Of a stretch of 22,941 bases of DNA, positions 14,464-22,941 are shown piece after piece. Positions within the stretch are counted from its first letter, which is position 1, and the number at the start of each line of letters is the position of its first letter. This stretch comes from Desulfobacteraceae bacterium. Lineage in GTDB: Bacteria; Desulfobacterota; Desulfobacteria; Desulfobacterales; Desulfobacteraceae. Below the pieces are notes generated by a model that ran no database searches, was not told the DNA's origin, and saw nothing but the letters and a program-made list of their open reading frames with translations. Location of the stretch: assembly GCA_003354055.1 (NCBI GenBank), contig PIVQ01000040.1:1-22941 (forward strand). The letters are read 5' to 3'. A program made the position numbers and the translations under genes.

Positions 14464-15867
14464 TCAGAAAGAATACCGGAGTTCTATGGCTGCCCGGTCC
14501 TCATCTTTGTAAGCCCACATCAGGCTCTGGGTGTCAATGACCCTTAACAGGGTATACCGGGCCTGGATTTCAATGGCGTCTGTGAAATCATAGGTGGCCT
14601 GGAAATTATGGAAATGGTTTTGCTCCTGGAGGTGATAATAAAAATTATACTCCAGGGCAAGGGTCTCATGAAAGAACGTTTTGGTCAGGGTATAATACAA
14701 AGAGGCGTTGTCCCGGCGGTTCTGAACAAGGGATGACCTGTCGGTAAAGATATGGCGGTTGGACAATTCAAGGCTCGTAAAATAGGCACCATTGGCATTG
14801 TATTCAATCCCTGCCGCACCATCCATGATATCTGATTCAATTGAAAGATACCCCCCGTTGACATCCATTCCCTGGAGGGGAAACTCCTTTTTAAAGGCCA
14901 GTTCAAATTTAATGACAAAACTTTCAAAGGCGTGGCTGACTGCCGAACCTATCATGGTATAGGCAGGATAGGTTTCATAGACAATGGTATTTCCCTGGGT
15001 TTCATAGACGGGTGAATTGGCATAGAATCGGCCGGCCATCAGTGACAAGTCTGTTCTTGAAAAAAAGTGATCCATTTTTACACCGGCTTCCAAGTCTCCG
15101 AATTCGGGGGCATCCTCCACAAGGGTATAATTTGCCTTCCCCGGGATGGGTCTGAAATAATGGGTGTTGGCATCCGGCATTTTGTCTGTTCCCGGCAGAG
15201 GGTTCAGGAAAACAAATAGAGAGGAATTGTCCTGGTAAGCCATTGAACTGACCATCCACTGACCGAATCGTGCATCCTCTATTTTGATAAAAATAAATTC
15301 AGAGGCATCCCTAGGCGAGACCACATCGGTGACGGCCATGGTGTCTGCCTTTCCCCAGACATTGATCTGACTTCCCAATTTTATACCAAAATTGTCATAC
15401 CCTGCCTGGACATAGCCCTCCCTTAAGTCGGCCTCCAGGTAAATATCCTTATCCCTTGCCTCGGCCATGTGATCTGTTTTGGGGTAGCCACGGGCTTTCC
15501 AGTCCAACTTCAGAAAATAGGTGTCAGACATGAGCAGTCCCATCTGCTGCCGTAAATAGAGATGGTTGTTGATCAGCTTGGGATCGGTGCCTGTTGTGTG
15601 GGAGAACAGGTACCCCAGGGTCCAGACGGACTGATCCAGGAATGTGGTAAAAAGGGATTTTTGGCCTGGTTCTTCCGGCGGATTAGATTCCTGGGACACG
15701 TCCATCTCATCGGTATCAAATTCGGATGGTGATTCCCCGGTCTCTTTTTGCACGTCCATCAGGGTCTCTTGATCATATTGGCTCTGGCCATGGCAGATGG
15801 TCAAGGGCCCCAATAGAATCAGAGGCAGGGCCAGGAGTACCAGGGTAAGCCGGATATGCCAGGTCAT
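14464..15867 (-). CDS. Outer-membrane beta-barrel protein of an RND/LolA-like export operon
   Basis: This 467-residue protein has an N-terminal signal peptide (about 1-27, hydrophobic core LTLVLLALPLILLGPLTI). Alternating amphipathic strands fill the rest, and it ends in the classic outer-membrane C terminus (ELRYSF, terminal Phe). Tyrosine-rich segments such as ANYTLVEDAPEFGDL, SLYYTLTKTFF and LEYNFYYHL fit a barrel. An acidic stretch near residues 38-66 lies before the barrel. Its ATG 15867 comes four bases after the stop of the LolA-like gene without its own ribosome site, so translation is probably coupled. By position it is the outer-membrane partner of the RND transporter and LolA-like protein. 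The substrate is unknown. Confidence 0.78.
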   Translation of the reverse strand: MTWHIRLTLVLLALPLILLGPLTICHGQSQYDQETLMDVQKETGESPSEFDTDEMDVSQESNPPEEPGQKSLFTTFLDQSVWTLGYLFSHTTGTDPKLINNHLYLRQQMGLLMSDTYFLKLDWKARGYPKTDHMAEARDKDIYLEADLREGYVQAGYDNFGIKLGSQINVWGKADTMAVTDVVSPRDASEFIFIKIEDARFGQWMVSSMAYQDNSSLFVFLNPLPGTDKMPDANTHYFRPIPGKANYTLVEDAPEFGDLEAGVKMDHFFSRTDLSLMAGRFYANSPVYETQGNTIVYETYPAYTMIGSAVSHAFESFVIKFELAFKKEFPLQGMDVNGGYLSIESDIMDGAAGIEYNANGAYFTSLELSNRHIFTDRSSLVQNRRDNASLYYTLTKTFFHETLALEYNFYYHLQEQNHFHNFQATYDFTDAIEIQARYTLLRVIDTQSLMWAYKDEDRAAIELRYSF

Positions 15868-15871
15868 GGGT

Positions 15872-16735
15872 CTAAAAATGGGTCTGGTATTTTTTAAGGT
15901 TCATTCCCTGAAAAGCTCCGTCCGTCAGGGTCCGCTGGGTTAAAAATTCATCTTTAACATCTACATTCAGGGCAATTTTGTCATAGGTAAAATAGGTGCG
16001 GCGATGGGTGGCAAGGTTGAAGATCACAATGGTGTGGGGCACCAGAATGTTGTCAACAGGTTTGATATCCCTATAGTAGATCCGCTTTGCTTTTTTCCCC
16101 TGGCGATTATAGAGGAGGGTTTTTAGAATGATGTTTCGCGATTGATCCACCCAGGCCAGGGATTTTGAGTAATTGCTTTTTCGGGCACGGCTTTGCACCG
16201 GAACAGACTCAATTACTGTACAGACCCTTTTGGCATAGGTCTCTTTGCCAAGGATGGTATAGGTATAATCATCAATGTGTCTTTTTTCCATGTCCTCATA
16301 GCTGAGTTCCGAACCAAAAAAGCTGCCGGTCTTGGGTTCGTTTTCATTGCCGGATACAATTCTCTTAACCTTGCCAAGGGCAGATAAATAGAGCCATTGG
16401 TCTGTCTCTTTCTCCTTTTGTTCATAGTCATACTGGAGGAATCCAATGCCTTTCTCTCCGGCAGGTTTCAGGAGGATGGTCACGGTTTTGTGATCCTTTC
16501 CGTTGGGTCCGTAATCTTTGCGGATCATGTCCATGACCTTGACCCGGGGGCTGGATTTGCAGATGATTTTTTTGTCCTTTTTTAACACGGCACAGGTGGA
16601 AAGCGTTACCCGTGAGACTTCCGTGGTGCCATTGTCCCGGTCCAGCACATCCCGGATGATTTGCCTGGCATCGTCTGCCTGGCCGGAAGCCAGGGACAAC
16701 CACAGAATAAGAACAATCAGGGACAGGTTTTTCAT
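15872..16735 (-). CDS. Periplasmic LolA-like outer membrane lipoprotein-sorting protein
   Basis: The 287-residue protein has a signal peptide (about 1-20, cleavage near ASGQA). The body matches LolA-like proteins found beside MMPL/RND pumps: VTILLKPAGEKGIGFLQYDYEQKEKETDQWLYLSALGKVKRI, then GSFFGSELSYEDME and a C-terminal half with AKRIYYRDIKPVDNILVPHTI. The fold is a half-barrel that carries a hydrophobic molecule through the periplasm. AAGGAG seven bases before ATG 16735 is a strong ribosome site, and the ATG overlaps the stop of the transporter gene (ATGA). It probably hands a lipid or other hydrophobic cargo from the transporter to the outer membrane. Confidence 0.85.
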   Translation of the reverse strand: MKNLSLIVLILWLSLASGQADDARQIIRDVLDRDNGTTEVSRVTLSTCAVLKKDKKIICKSSPRVKVMDMIRKDYGPNGKDHKTVTILLKPAGEKGIGFLQYDYEQKEKETDQWLYLSALGKVKRIVSGNENEPKTGSFFGSELSYEDMEKRHIDDYTYTILGKETYAKRVCTVIESVPVQSRARKSNYSKSLAWVDQSRNIILKTLLYNRQGKKAKRIYYRDIKPVDNILVPHTIVIFNLATHRRTYFTYDKIALNVDVKDEFLTQRTLTDGAFQGMNLKKYQTHF

Positions 16736-19296
16736 TGGGGACTCCTTTGGCCAAAGTTCAGGTTAATGACACGGATGAGGGCCGGCAGTAGAAAAAGATC
16801 AGATATCAGGGCGGTCAGAACCGCAATGGCGGCAAAAATACCGAAATTGCTTAAGCCGTTGTGGAAGGAAAGTATAAAGACCAGAAATCCTGCGGAAAGG
16901 ATGATGGTGGTAAAGGCAATGGCCTGTCCTGCCTCCCGGATGGAGGTGATAGCTGCCCTTGCGATGTTTTTGGTCCGCTCCATCTCTATCCTGAAATGGG
17001 TCATGAAATGGATGGTGTCATCCACGGCCAAGCCGATGATAATGGGGGCAATCAGCAGGGTGTCCGCATCCAGGGGAATTTTGAGATACCCCATGAGCCC
17101 GAAGGTGGTCAGGATGGGGAACAGATTTGGGGCCAGGGCCACAAGCCCTGCTTTCCAGGACCCCAGTACCACAAGGAGTATAAGGGATATCACCACCAGG
17201 GCCAGGCCGAAACTTTTGATCTGGGCCCAGGCAAGATAGTCCAGCATGATGGCCAGAAGGGCCATGTTGCCGGTCAGAGTCACCTCTAAATCAGGATAGG
17301 TCCGGGTTAAGGGGTCAAATTGTTTATCAATGAAGGATTGGATGGTCCCAAGGATTTCAAGGGCTTCAATGGACCCCACGTTAATGGAATTGAGTCCGAT
17401 GCGCGCCCGTGAATAATCGTCGGATACCAACCGTGTCCGGTCCTCGGGGTTGGCATTCTCAAACAGAAACAATACCTGGGAAAGCATCTGTGGATCCTTT
17501 GGGATGACATACTTTTTTGGGTCATCATTGTTCAGGGCTTTAAAAGACTCCTTGACAACATTGACCAGGGAGTAGGTTTTGACCACTCGATTGGTCTTAT
17601 CATTTTCCATGAATAATTGGAGGGATTCCATGGCAAAGAGGACCTGGGGATCTTTTAAGGCGTCTGCCTGTTTAAAATCCACCATAACCTCCATGTTACC
17701 CGTGCCGCCCATGTGGTCATCCACAATGACGTAAGCTTCCCTCTGGGGCAGGCCTTTTTTGATGGTCTCAACAAAATTGGAATCTATTTTCAGCTGTAAA
17801 AGCCCGTAAAATAATATGAGGCTTGCCAGGGTAAAGAGGGTCAATACCTGCCAGGAATGTTTGATTCCGACCCCTTCTATCCGCTTGAGCCATCCCTGGA
17901 TGAGATGATCCTTTTTTTGCCGGTGATTTTTTGAGACCGGCGCCCACAAATCCAGCAGGAGAGGCAGAAAAAAAATGGTCAGGACAAAGGCAAAAAGTAC
18001 GGCAATGGCGGCAAACAGGCCGAACAGGGCAATGGGCTTTAAGGGGACCAGTGTAAGGGATAATAGACCCACAGCTGTAGTGAGACTGGTTAAAAAGCAG
18101 GCAAGTCCCGATTTTTTCATAACCGCCCTGAGGGCCTGGGTATGGTCCAGCTTATTATTCCTGAAAAAAAGATAACCGGAAAGGATGTGAACCGAATCGG
18201 CAATGCCCACGGACAGGGACAGACATATGATCACCTGGAGCATGGCAGACATGGGTATGTTGAGCCAGCCTATTAGTCCCAGCACCCAGACAATGGTAAA
18301 CAGCACGATGAGGATGGGCCAAACCACGGCGGAAAAAGACCGAAATAGCAACCAGAGCATGATCACGACTAAAACCAGGACCAGGGACGTGAGCCGGCCC
18401 ATATCGTCGATAACGGCGGATGTAAAAAAATCCATGAGCACGGGGTTGCCCACGGGATAAAATTCCAGCACATCGGCATAGGCAGGATCCGCCAGTTCTG
18501 CCCGCAAGGCGTTCATGAACCTGGGGTATTCCCGGATATCTGTTTGTTCCAGTTCCTCTGCCTCTGAAGGGCCTGATTCCTGTGTCTCCACGCTCTTCCT
18601 GGATAAAAGATCCTCCCGGGAAAAAGAATCGTCTGAATCAAAAAGACTGCCCCCATCAGGTTTTGGTTCTGACCCAGGGGTGACGGCAATTGGCTTCTTT
18701 TTCTTTGCATTAAAATCGGTTCGGATGACAATGCCGCCGTATTGGGAGTTGCGTGATAAATAGATCAACGGATAGTCGGGATGGTCCAGTGCTTTTTGCC
18801 GATAGGCTTCCCGCAGTTCCGCTCCTGAGGGCCGGCTGCCCGGCAGGCGGTCTCCGATGAAACTACGGGAATAGAGGGTATTGTCAACAGCCTCCATGTA
18901 TTTAACATTGATGAGACTCTTGATCTCTTCCATGTGGTCCAGGGGAGATGCTTCATTGTCGGTTAGATCCAGTCTGTAGTCTGTCAGGGCATGGTGCAAC
19001 CCCTTCAAGGCGGCCAGGGAAGCGGCTGAAAAAATATCCTTGTCCCTGGCCTTGTAGACAATGTACACATATTCATCCCCGCCGAAAATACTTTTGAATT
19101 TATCATGGGCTTGTTTTACGGGATCGTCTTTATGGAAATAGGCGGCCAAGGATTCGTCAATGACCACATTTTTCACTCCAAAAGCCAAAAAAACAGTGAT
19201 AAACAGAAAAAACAGTCCTACCCAGATCCGGTTTACCCGAAGCTGATCCGGCAGGTTTTCAAAAAACAGGTTGATCTTGCGGATGGTTTGTCCCAT
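16732..19296 (-). CDS. MMPL/RND-superfamily transporter
   Basis: This 854-residue inner-membrane protein has the duplicated RND layout: one helix (about 25-45), a large periplasmic loop, five helices, then the same again. The fourth-helix-type motifs GIADSVHILSGY and GLAVDDTIHFMTHF mark both halves; the acidic residues are candidates for proton transfer. The first periplasmic loop carries a charged, low-complexity stretch (about 200-255, SLFDSDDSFSREDLL then EAEELEQ) that looks like an insertion. ATG 19296 has GGGAG six bases upstream; an in-frame TTG at 19311 is less likely. It probably exports or inserts a hydrophobic molecule (lipid, hopanoid or similar) with the next two genes. It starts 102 bases after the regulator gene. 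Confidence 0.9.
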   Translation of the reverse strand: MGQTIRKINLFFENLPDQLRVNRIWVGLFFLFITVFLAFGVKNVVIDESLAAYFHKDDPVKQAHDKFKSIFGGDEYVYIVYKARDKDIFSAASLAALKGLHHALTDYRLDLTDNEASPLDHMEEIKSLINVKYMEAVDNTLYSRSFIGDRLPGSRPSGAELREAYRQKALDHPDYPLIYLSRNSQYGGIVIRTDFNAKKKKPIAVTPGSEPKPDGGSLFDSDDSFSREDLLSRKSVETQESGPSEAEELEQTDIREYPRFMNALRAELADPAYADVLEFYPVGNPVLMDFFTSAVIDDMGRLTSLVLVLVVIMLWLLFRSFSAVVWPILIVLFTIVWVLGLIGWLNIPMSAMLQVIICLSLSVGIADSVHILSGYLFFRNNKLDHTQALRAVMKKSGLACFLTSLTTAVGLLSLTLVPLKPIALFGLFAAIAVLFAFVLTIFFLPLLLDLWAPVSKNHRQKKDHLIQGWLKRIEGVGIKHSWQVLTLFTLASLILFYGLLQLKIDSNFVETIKKGLPQREAYVIVDDHMGGTGNMEVMVDFKQADALKDPQVLFAMESLQLFMENDKTNRVVKTYSLVNVVKESFKALNNDDPKKYVIPKDPQMLSQVLFLFENANPEDRTRLVSDDYSRARIGLNSINVGSIEALEILGTIQSFIDKQFDPLTRTYPDLEVTLTGNMALLAIMLDYLAWAQIKSFGLALVVISLILLVVLGSWKAGLVALAPNLFPILTTFGLMGYLKIPLDADTLLIAPIIIGLAVDDTIHFMTHFRIEMERTKNIARAAITSIREAGQAIAFTTIILSAGFLVFILSFHNGLSNFGIFAAIAVLTALISDLFLLPALIRVINLNFGQRSPQ

Positions 19297-19339
19297 ATCA
19301 GGCTCCCACAAAGATTATCGATGTGCCCATCTTTATCTC

Positions 19340-19375
19340 TGGCAAAACCTATTGTCACCATCCAAAAGGATGGAA
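19340..19375 (-). promoter_or_regulatory. Small hairpin/palindrome between the regulator and transporter genes
   Basis: CCATCC-AAAA-GGATGG (19359-19374 on the plus strand; the same pattern with a TTTT loop on the minus strand) forms a perfect six-base stem with a four-base loop upstream of the transporter gene. There is no U-tract on the minus strand, so an operator or RNA element is more likely than a terminator. Low certainty. Confidence 0.35.
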
Positions 19376-19398
19376 ATGGGAAATTATTTTGTTTTAAA

Positions 19399-22071
19399 TT
19401 AGATCAGGCCCAGCCGGACCGCCTCTGTCACGGCTTGCCCCCTTCTTTTTACCGAAAGTTTTGCAAAAATTTTGCTAGCATACCAGCGCACTGTATTCAC
19501 CGAGAGGCTCAAGGCGTTGGCAGCCTCTTTATTGGATACCCCCTGTTGGAAAAGTTTAAGAATGTCAAGCTCTCTGGCATTGAAGTCCTCCTTAAACTCC
19601 CGGATCAGCACCTGTTTGGAAGAACGCGTTTTGTCCTTTGAGTTGAGGCTGCTTTCCAGGGCCGTGGATACATGGGGGTGCAGGTCTCCTGTGGAATTAA
19701 GGGCGTGATATAGGTCTTCCATTCCTGACATTTCATTGAGGAAGAGTTGGACATATCCCTGGTTCCGGGAAAGTTCCATTGCCTGGATGAGACAATCCAT
19801 GGCTTTGGGCCCCCGGCCTGACAGAGTCAAAGCCCTGGATTTTAAGACCAGGCATTCCAACAACCGGCGGTTGCGAACATCTTTTTCATCGGCATGGATC
19901 ATGGGGTCCAGAATCCAGAACACCTTTTCCCATTGACCCTTCTCCATATAGTACCGGGCAAGTATCAGATATCCCGTGCTGTTTTGAAAAGGGATTTCCA
20001 TACCCTTCTCAACAAGAACGGATTCGGCCCAGGGTCTGACCAGATCCAGCTTTTTTTCCCTTAGCCAGATATACCTTTTTTGGGCAAGGAGAAGACGCTC
20101 TATCCATGAAAAATTCTGACGGGCAATGGCAATGGCATGGTCCACGGCCCCATGGGCCCCATTAAATTCTTTGATGTCTGATAAAAAAACAGCATATTCC
20201 CCATAGGAGATGATGATCAGTTCGGGGAATCCGTTTTTTTTTAAAATGGAAATTCCCTTGGAAAAAAAATTTCCTGCCAAGTCCATCTGGTTTTCTTCCT
20301 TGAAAATCATGGCCATGATTATGAATATAAACCCGTATGAGGAGGGGATATTGCGCCCAAAAGTCTGGTCAATCGTCTGGATTTCGGTTTGAATAAGGTT
20401 TCTGGCAACGGTAAGATTGCCCAATTCCATTTCAAGGAGACCGCGGTTCATGGTGCTCAATGACGACATGAGCAGATTATCGTTCTCCCGGGGGCAAGAA
20501 AGGAGGCGAGCCGGTTCAATTTTCCCCAAATGCCGGTAACAGAGGGTGAGCATGAACTTCATCATTTGCTGCATGGCCCCATAGGATTTGGGGATGAGTT
20601 CAAGGGCCAAAAGACTTTTTTCAATGGTATCTTCCAGATCACCTTTGCGGTAAAAAGAATAATAACCCAAAAAGGCCATGTGAAACCCTTTGAGCAATCG
20701 GTGGTCTTCTTCTGTTTTGGCTTCGTCCACAAGGGGTTGCATGAGTTCAAGAACCTCAAATTGGCCATTGAAAACGTTTACTGCATAATAGTGGCAGGCC
20801 AGTATGGGGATAGTCTGAATAATTTCAGGAGAAAGTTGGATGAAATATGGTATCAGGGCCTGCTCCCCTCCCTTTCCACAGAGAGATAAGATGTGGGCGG
20901 CCAAGACCCTGGCAGCCAGGTCCTCCCTACCCGCTTCAAGGCCATGGAAAAATGCTTCTTCCAAAAAATCATGGGCCTCAAACCATTGAAAGGCAGCGTG
21001 GTGAAGTCGGGCCAACTTTTTAGCCCCTTGCTTTTCCAGCTCTTTTTTTAAAAAATGCTGGAATAAATGATGGAATCTGAACCATTGGCCTGTATCATCC
21101 AGGTGAATGAGGAACAAATGGTGGCGCTGCATAAATTCAATAGGGCAAGGTCCGGGGCTCTGCCCGGGACCTTGCCCCGGGGAAGCCACGGCATCATTGC
21201 CCGATAAAGACAGGACCAATGGGGGGCAAAATTTCGTTAAAATACTGATACGGGTCATCAGAGTCTGCATGGACAGGGGCAGGTGGGTAAAGACCTCTTC
21301 CATGAGGTAATCCTGGATAAACCTGTCTTTACCCGGCACACGGCCCAGGGAAAAATCTTTATTTTCTTTAAAGGAAAGCATGGCCAGTTTTAAGGCTGCC
21401 ACCCAGCCCTCGGTCTGTCGGGTCAGGATATCAATGTCCTCATCGGTCATGGACTCAGGAAAGAAACAGGTGATAAGCTCAATGGTTTCTTTCCTTGAAA
21501 AACGCAATTGGGTTTCATCGATCTCTTTGAGCCGATCTGAAATCCTCAGGCGTGCCAGGCCAAGGGGAGGGGCATTGCGGGTGGCGATGATGATCAAAAG
21601 GTTGGCAATGGGATGGTCAATGAGAAAGTTGATCCCATCCTGAACCCGCCTGTCTGAAATAAGATGGAAATCGTCCAGGGCCAGGATGAAATTATGGCTG
21701 GATTTTTCAAGACCATTGATGAGGGTTATAAGCAGGTCTTCCGGTTCCGATATCTGTCCTGCTTCCAGCAATTGTTCTGCCGGGTAGCAAGCATGGGGGT
21801 CAATTTTGTGAAAAGCCTTTATGACACATGACCAAAAGATGCCCCATGAATCATCCCTTTTCTCAAGGGAGATCCAGGCAGTTTCAGCCTGCCTTTTTTC
21901 AGCCGCTATCCATTGGGCCAGGAACGTTGTTTTGCCAAATCCGGCGGGTGCTTGGATCACTACCAGTCCCTTGGCATCGGCATCAGACATAAATTCCAGC
22001 AGGGCTACCCTTTGAATCAGAGTCCCTTGATCCGGTGCGGGTAAATGAAATTTGGTATTCAGTATTTGCAT
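19399..22071 (-). CDS. MalT-like LuxR-family ATP-dependent transcriptional regulator (LAL type)
   Basis: This 890-residue regulator has an N-terminal STAND NTPase with Walker A APAGFGKTT (41-49) and Walker B FILALDDFH (128-136). A winged-helix and arm region follows, then a long TPR-like sensor region (about 390-800). The C-terminal LuxR helix-turn-helix is FNARELDILKLFQQGVSNKEAANALSLSVNTVRWYASKIFAKL (about 830-873). MalT-type proteins switch on their targets after binding an inducer and ATP. Genes in this position usually control the neighbouring export operon, here the transporter downstream on the same strand. An insertion of PGQGPGQSPGPCP-type sequence near residues 297-310 is encoded by a perfect-looking palindrome, described separately. 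ATG 22071 has a weak AGGA site upstream. The 236-base gap before it shows no gene I can support. Confidence 0.9.
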   Translation of the reverse strand: MQILNTKFHLPAPDQGTLIQRVALLEFMSDADAKGLVVIQAPAGFGKTTFLAQWIAAEKRQAETAWISLEKRDDSWGIFWSCVIKAFHKIDPHACYPAEQLLEAGQISEPEDLLITLINGLEKSSHNFILALDDFHLISDRRVQDGINFLIDHPIANLLIIIATRNAPPLGLARLRISDRLKEIDETQLRFSRKETIELITCFFPESMTDEDIDILTRQTEGWVAALKLAMLSFKENKDFSLGRVPGKDRFIQDYLMEEVFTHLPLSMQTLMTRISILTKFCPPLVLSLSGNDAVASPGQGPGQSPGPCPIEFMQRHHLFLIHLDDTGQWFRFHHLFQHFLKKELEKQGAKKLARLHHAAFQWFEAHDFLEEAFFHGLEAGREDLAARVLAAHILSLCGKGGEQALIPYFIQLSPEIIQTIPILACHYYAVNVFNGQFEVLELMQPLVDEAKTEEDHRLLKGFHMAFLGYYSFYRKGDLEDTIEKSLLALELIPKSYGAMQQMMKFMLTLCYRHLGKIEPARLLSCPRENDNLLMSSLSTMNRGLLEMELGNLTVARNLIQTEIQTIDQTFGRNIPSSYGFIFIIMAMIFKEENQMDLAGNFFSKGISILKKNGFPELIIISYGEYAVFLSDIKEFNGAHGAVDHAIAIARQNFSWIERLLLAQKRYIWLREKKLDLVRPWAESVLVEKGMEIPFQNSTGYLILARYYMEKGQWEKVFWILDPMIHADEKDVRNRRLLECLVLKSRALTLSGRGPKAMDCLIQAMELSRNQGYVQLFLNEMSGMEDLYHALNSTGDLHPHVSTALESSLNSKDKTRSSKQVLIREFKEDFNARELDILKLFQQGVSNKEAANALSLSVNTVRWYASKIFAKLSVKRRGQAVTEAVRLGLI
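21143..21177. repeat. 35-base palindrome inside the coding sequence of the LuxR-type regulator
   Basis: GGGCAAGGTCCGGGGC (21143-21158) pairs with GCCCGGGACCTTGCCC (21162-21177) at 15 of 16 positions around a three-base loop. It is in frame and encodes a Pro/Gly/Gln-rich stretch (GQGPGQSPGPCP) not expected in a MalT-like protein. It resembles palindromic elements that insert into reading frames without breaking them. Confidence 0.75.
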
Positions 22072-22307
22072 GATTCGCTATCCTGATCGATTCTGGGTTT
22101 CAATATCCAAGTCGACCATATATCGGTCTGGCCGGGGTTGTCAATTCATGGAGGGCGGTGATCAGGGGGATCCCATGTAAACGGAAGATAGGCCGGTCCC
22201 GGTCTGAGTGGAATAGGGACGGGTTGATGGATGTTATAATAAGGTTCGTTTCCAAGTTTTCCTTGCCCCTGGGGACAAAAAACAGCGGCCCGATAAAGAG
22301 CATATTA

Positions 22308-22941
22308 TCAAGCTGAACCAGGCCATTTTAACAGCCAGGGTTCCTTGAAATTTTCCAGTGCAGCACCAAACCGTTCATCCTTAAAGAAAATTCCGTTATC
22401 GGGCAAGCTTACATAACAATGCGAAGTGCCCATATAATCAAAGCGTAACGCATACGAATGCAGGTAGCCCCGATCGTATTTTTTACTCTCACCGCGGTAA
22501 TACAAAGGATCTCCCAAAACCGGTGCACCAATACTTTTTAATGCCACACGAAGCTGGTGGGTTTTCCCTGTCAGAGGCCTTAAGATAAACAGCCTGAGAC
22601 CGTCTCCATATGCTTTGCTGAAAAAACGGGTCTGCGCAGGATTTACCTTAGTTTTTAACATTTTCCATGCTCCGCGCCGCCCTCGTTCCAGATCCCCGGA
22701 AATCAACCCCTGGCTCTTTTTCGGTTTTTTATCGGATAAAGCCAGATAATATTTCTCAATTTGCCTGTTTTGAAACAGCAGGGACAACCCCAATGCCGCT
22801 TGTTTATTTTTTGCAAATAAAATCAGGCCTGATGTCATACGGTCCAGACGGTGTACCGGGAACAGGTTTTTCTCTTTTTCCATCTCTCTGACATGGTTGA
22901 TGAGGGATTCACCGTCAACCGATGTATGAAAATCCACTCCC
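22308..22941 (-). CDS. RluA-family pseudouridine synthase, N terminus outside the window
   Basis: About 211 codons are visible. The catalytic motif FPVHRLDRMTSGLILF (Asp near visible residue 32 counting from MDFHTS) and the RPLTGKTHQLRVALK segment identify an RluA/RluD-type enzyme, which isomerises uridine to pseudouridine in rRNA or tRNA. The frame is open to the window end, reading GVDFHT, which fits the usual KPSG-x-x-x-H start of the catalytic domain. The GTG at 22937 is therefore probably not the start and some 15-20 N-terminal residues are missing. No S4 domain could be seen. Target RNA unknown. It points in the same direction as the regulator gene, 236 bases upstream of it. Confidence 0.88.
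   Translation of the reverse strand, partial: GVDFHTSVDGESLINHVREMEKEKNLFPVHRLDRMTSGLILFAKNKQAALGLSLLFQNRQIEKYYLALSDKKPKKSQGLISGDLERGRRGAWKMLKTKVNPAQTRFFSKAYGDGLRLFILRPLTGKTHQLRVALKSIGAPVLGDPLYYRGESKKYDRGYLHSYALRFDYMGTSHCYVSLPDNGIFFKDERFGAALENFKEPWLLKWPGSA

Noticed and set aside
22100..22303. 67-residue minus-strand reading frame before the regulator gene
   Set aside because: No ribosome site, no recognisable motif and composition like non-coding DNA; probably spurious.

Overview
The window looks like a chromosome segment from an anaerobic Gram-negative bacterium, most likely a sulfate-reducing Desulfobacterota of the Desulfobacteraceae type. This is inferred from an encoded selenocysteine tRNA, an acyl-CoA dehydrogenase with a MerR regulator, a truncated nickel-pincer cofactor gene, outer-membrane export genes and a PAS-rich hybrid sensor kinase. 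No rRNA or other taxonomic marker is present, so the assignment is tentative.

Layout. Positions 1-2092 (minus strand) hold an M20 peptidase (PepT-like) followed by larC. The larC gene ends early and runs into a short fragment that looks like the start of a CHC2 zinc-finger primase-like protein, so this edge looks like a mobile-element junction. A repeat-rich gap (2093-2462) precedes a large membrane hybrid sensor histidine kinase (2463-5366). A citrulline hydrolase-like gene (ctlX type, minus) and an IclR regulator (plus) diverge from a 342-base gap that contains a hairpin of more than 100 bases. Downstream of iclR lie an acetoacetate-decarboxylase-fold gene and a ketopantoate-reductase-family gene, closed by a strong terminator. 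A Rossmann protein with a cysteine cluster lies on the minus strand. Next comes a MerR / acyl-CoA dehydrogenase pair that overlaps by 8 bases, with a palindromic operator candidate in front.

Positions 12526-12623 are tRNA-Sec (selC) with a clear sigma-70 promoter. Immediately downstream is an AT-rich block carrying a three-gene hicA-hicB-orf operon on the minus strand. This looks like a small acquired island at selC, although no integrase or att repeat is visible.

The right part (14464-22071, minus) reads as one functional unit: a MalT-like LuxR-family ATPase regulator, an MMPL/RND transporter, a periplasmic LolA-like protein and an outer-membrane beta-barrel. The last three are joined by overlapping or nearly touching ends and look like an envelope-spanning export or lipid-trafficking system. 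The window ends in an RluA-type pseudouridine synthase whose N terminus is cut off.

The least explained signals are the dispersed intergenic repeats and hairpins around ctlX/iclR and before the kinase, the third gene of the hicAB operon, and a 35-base palindrome inside the coding sequence of the LuxR-type regulator.
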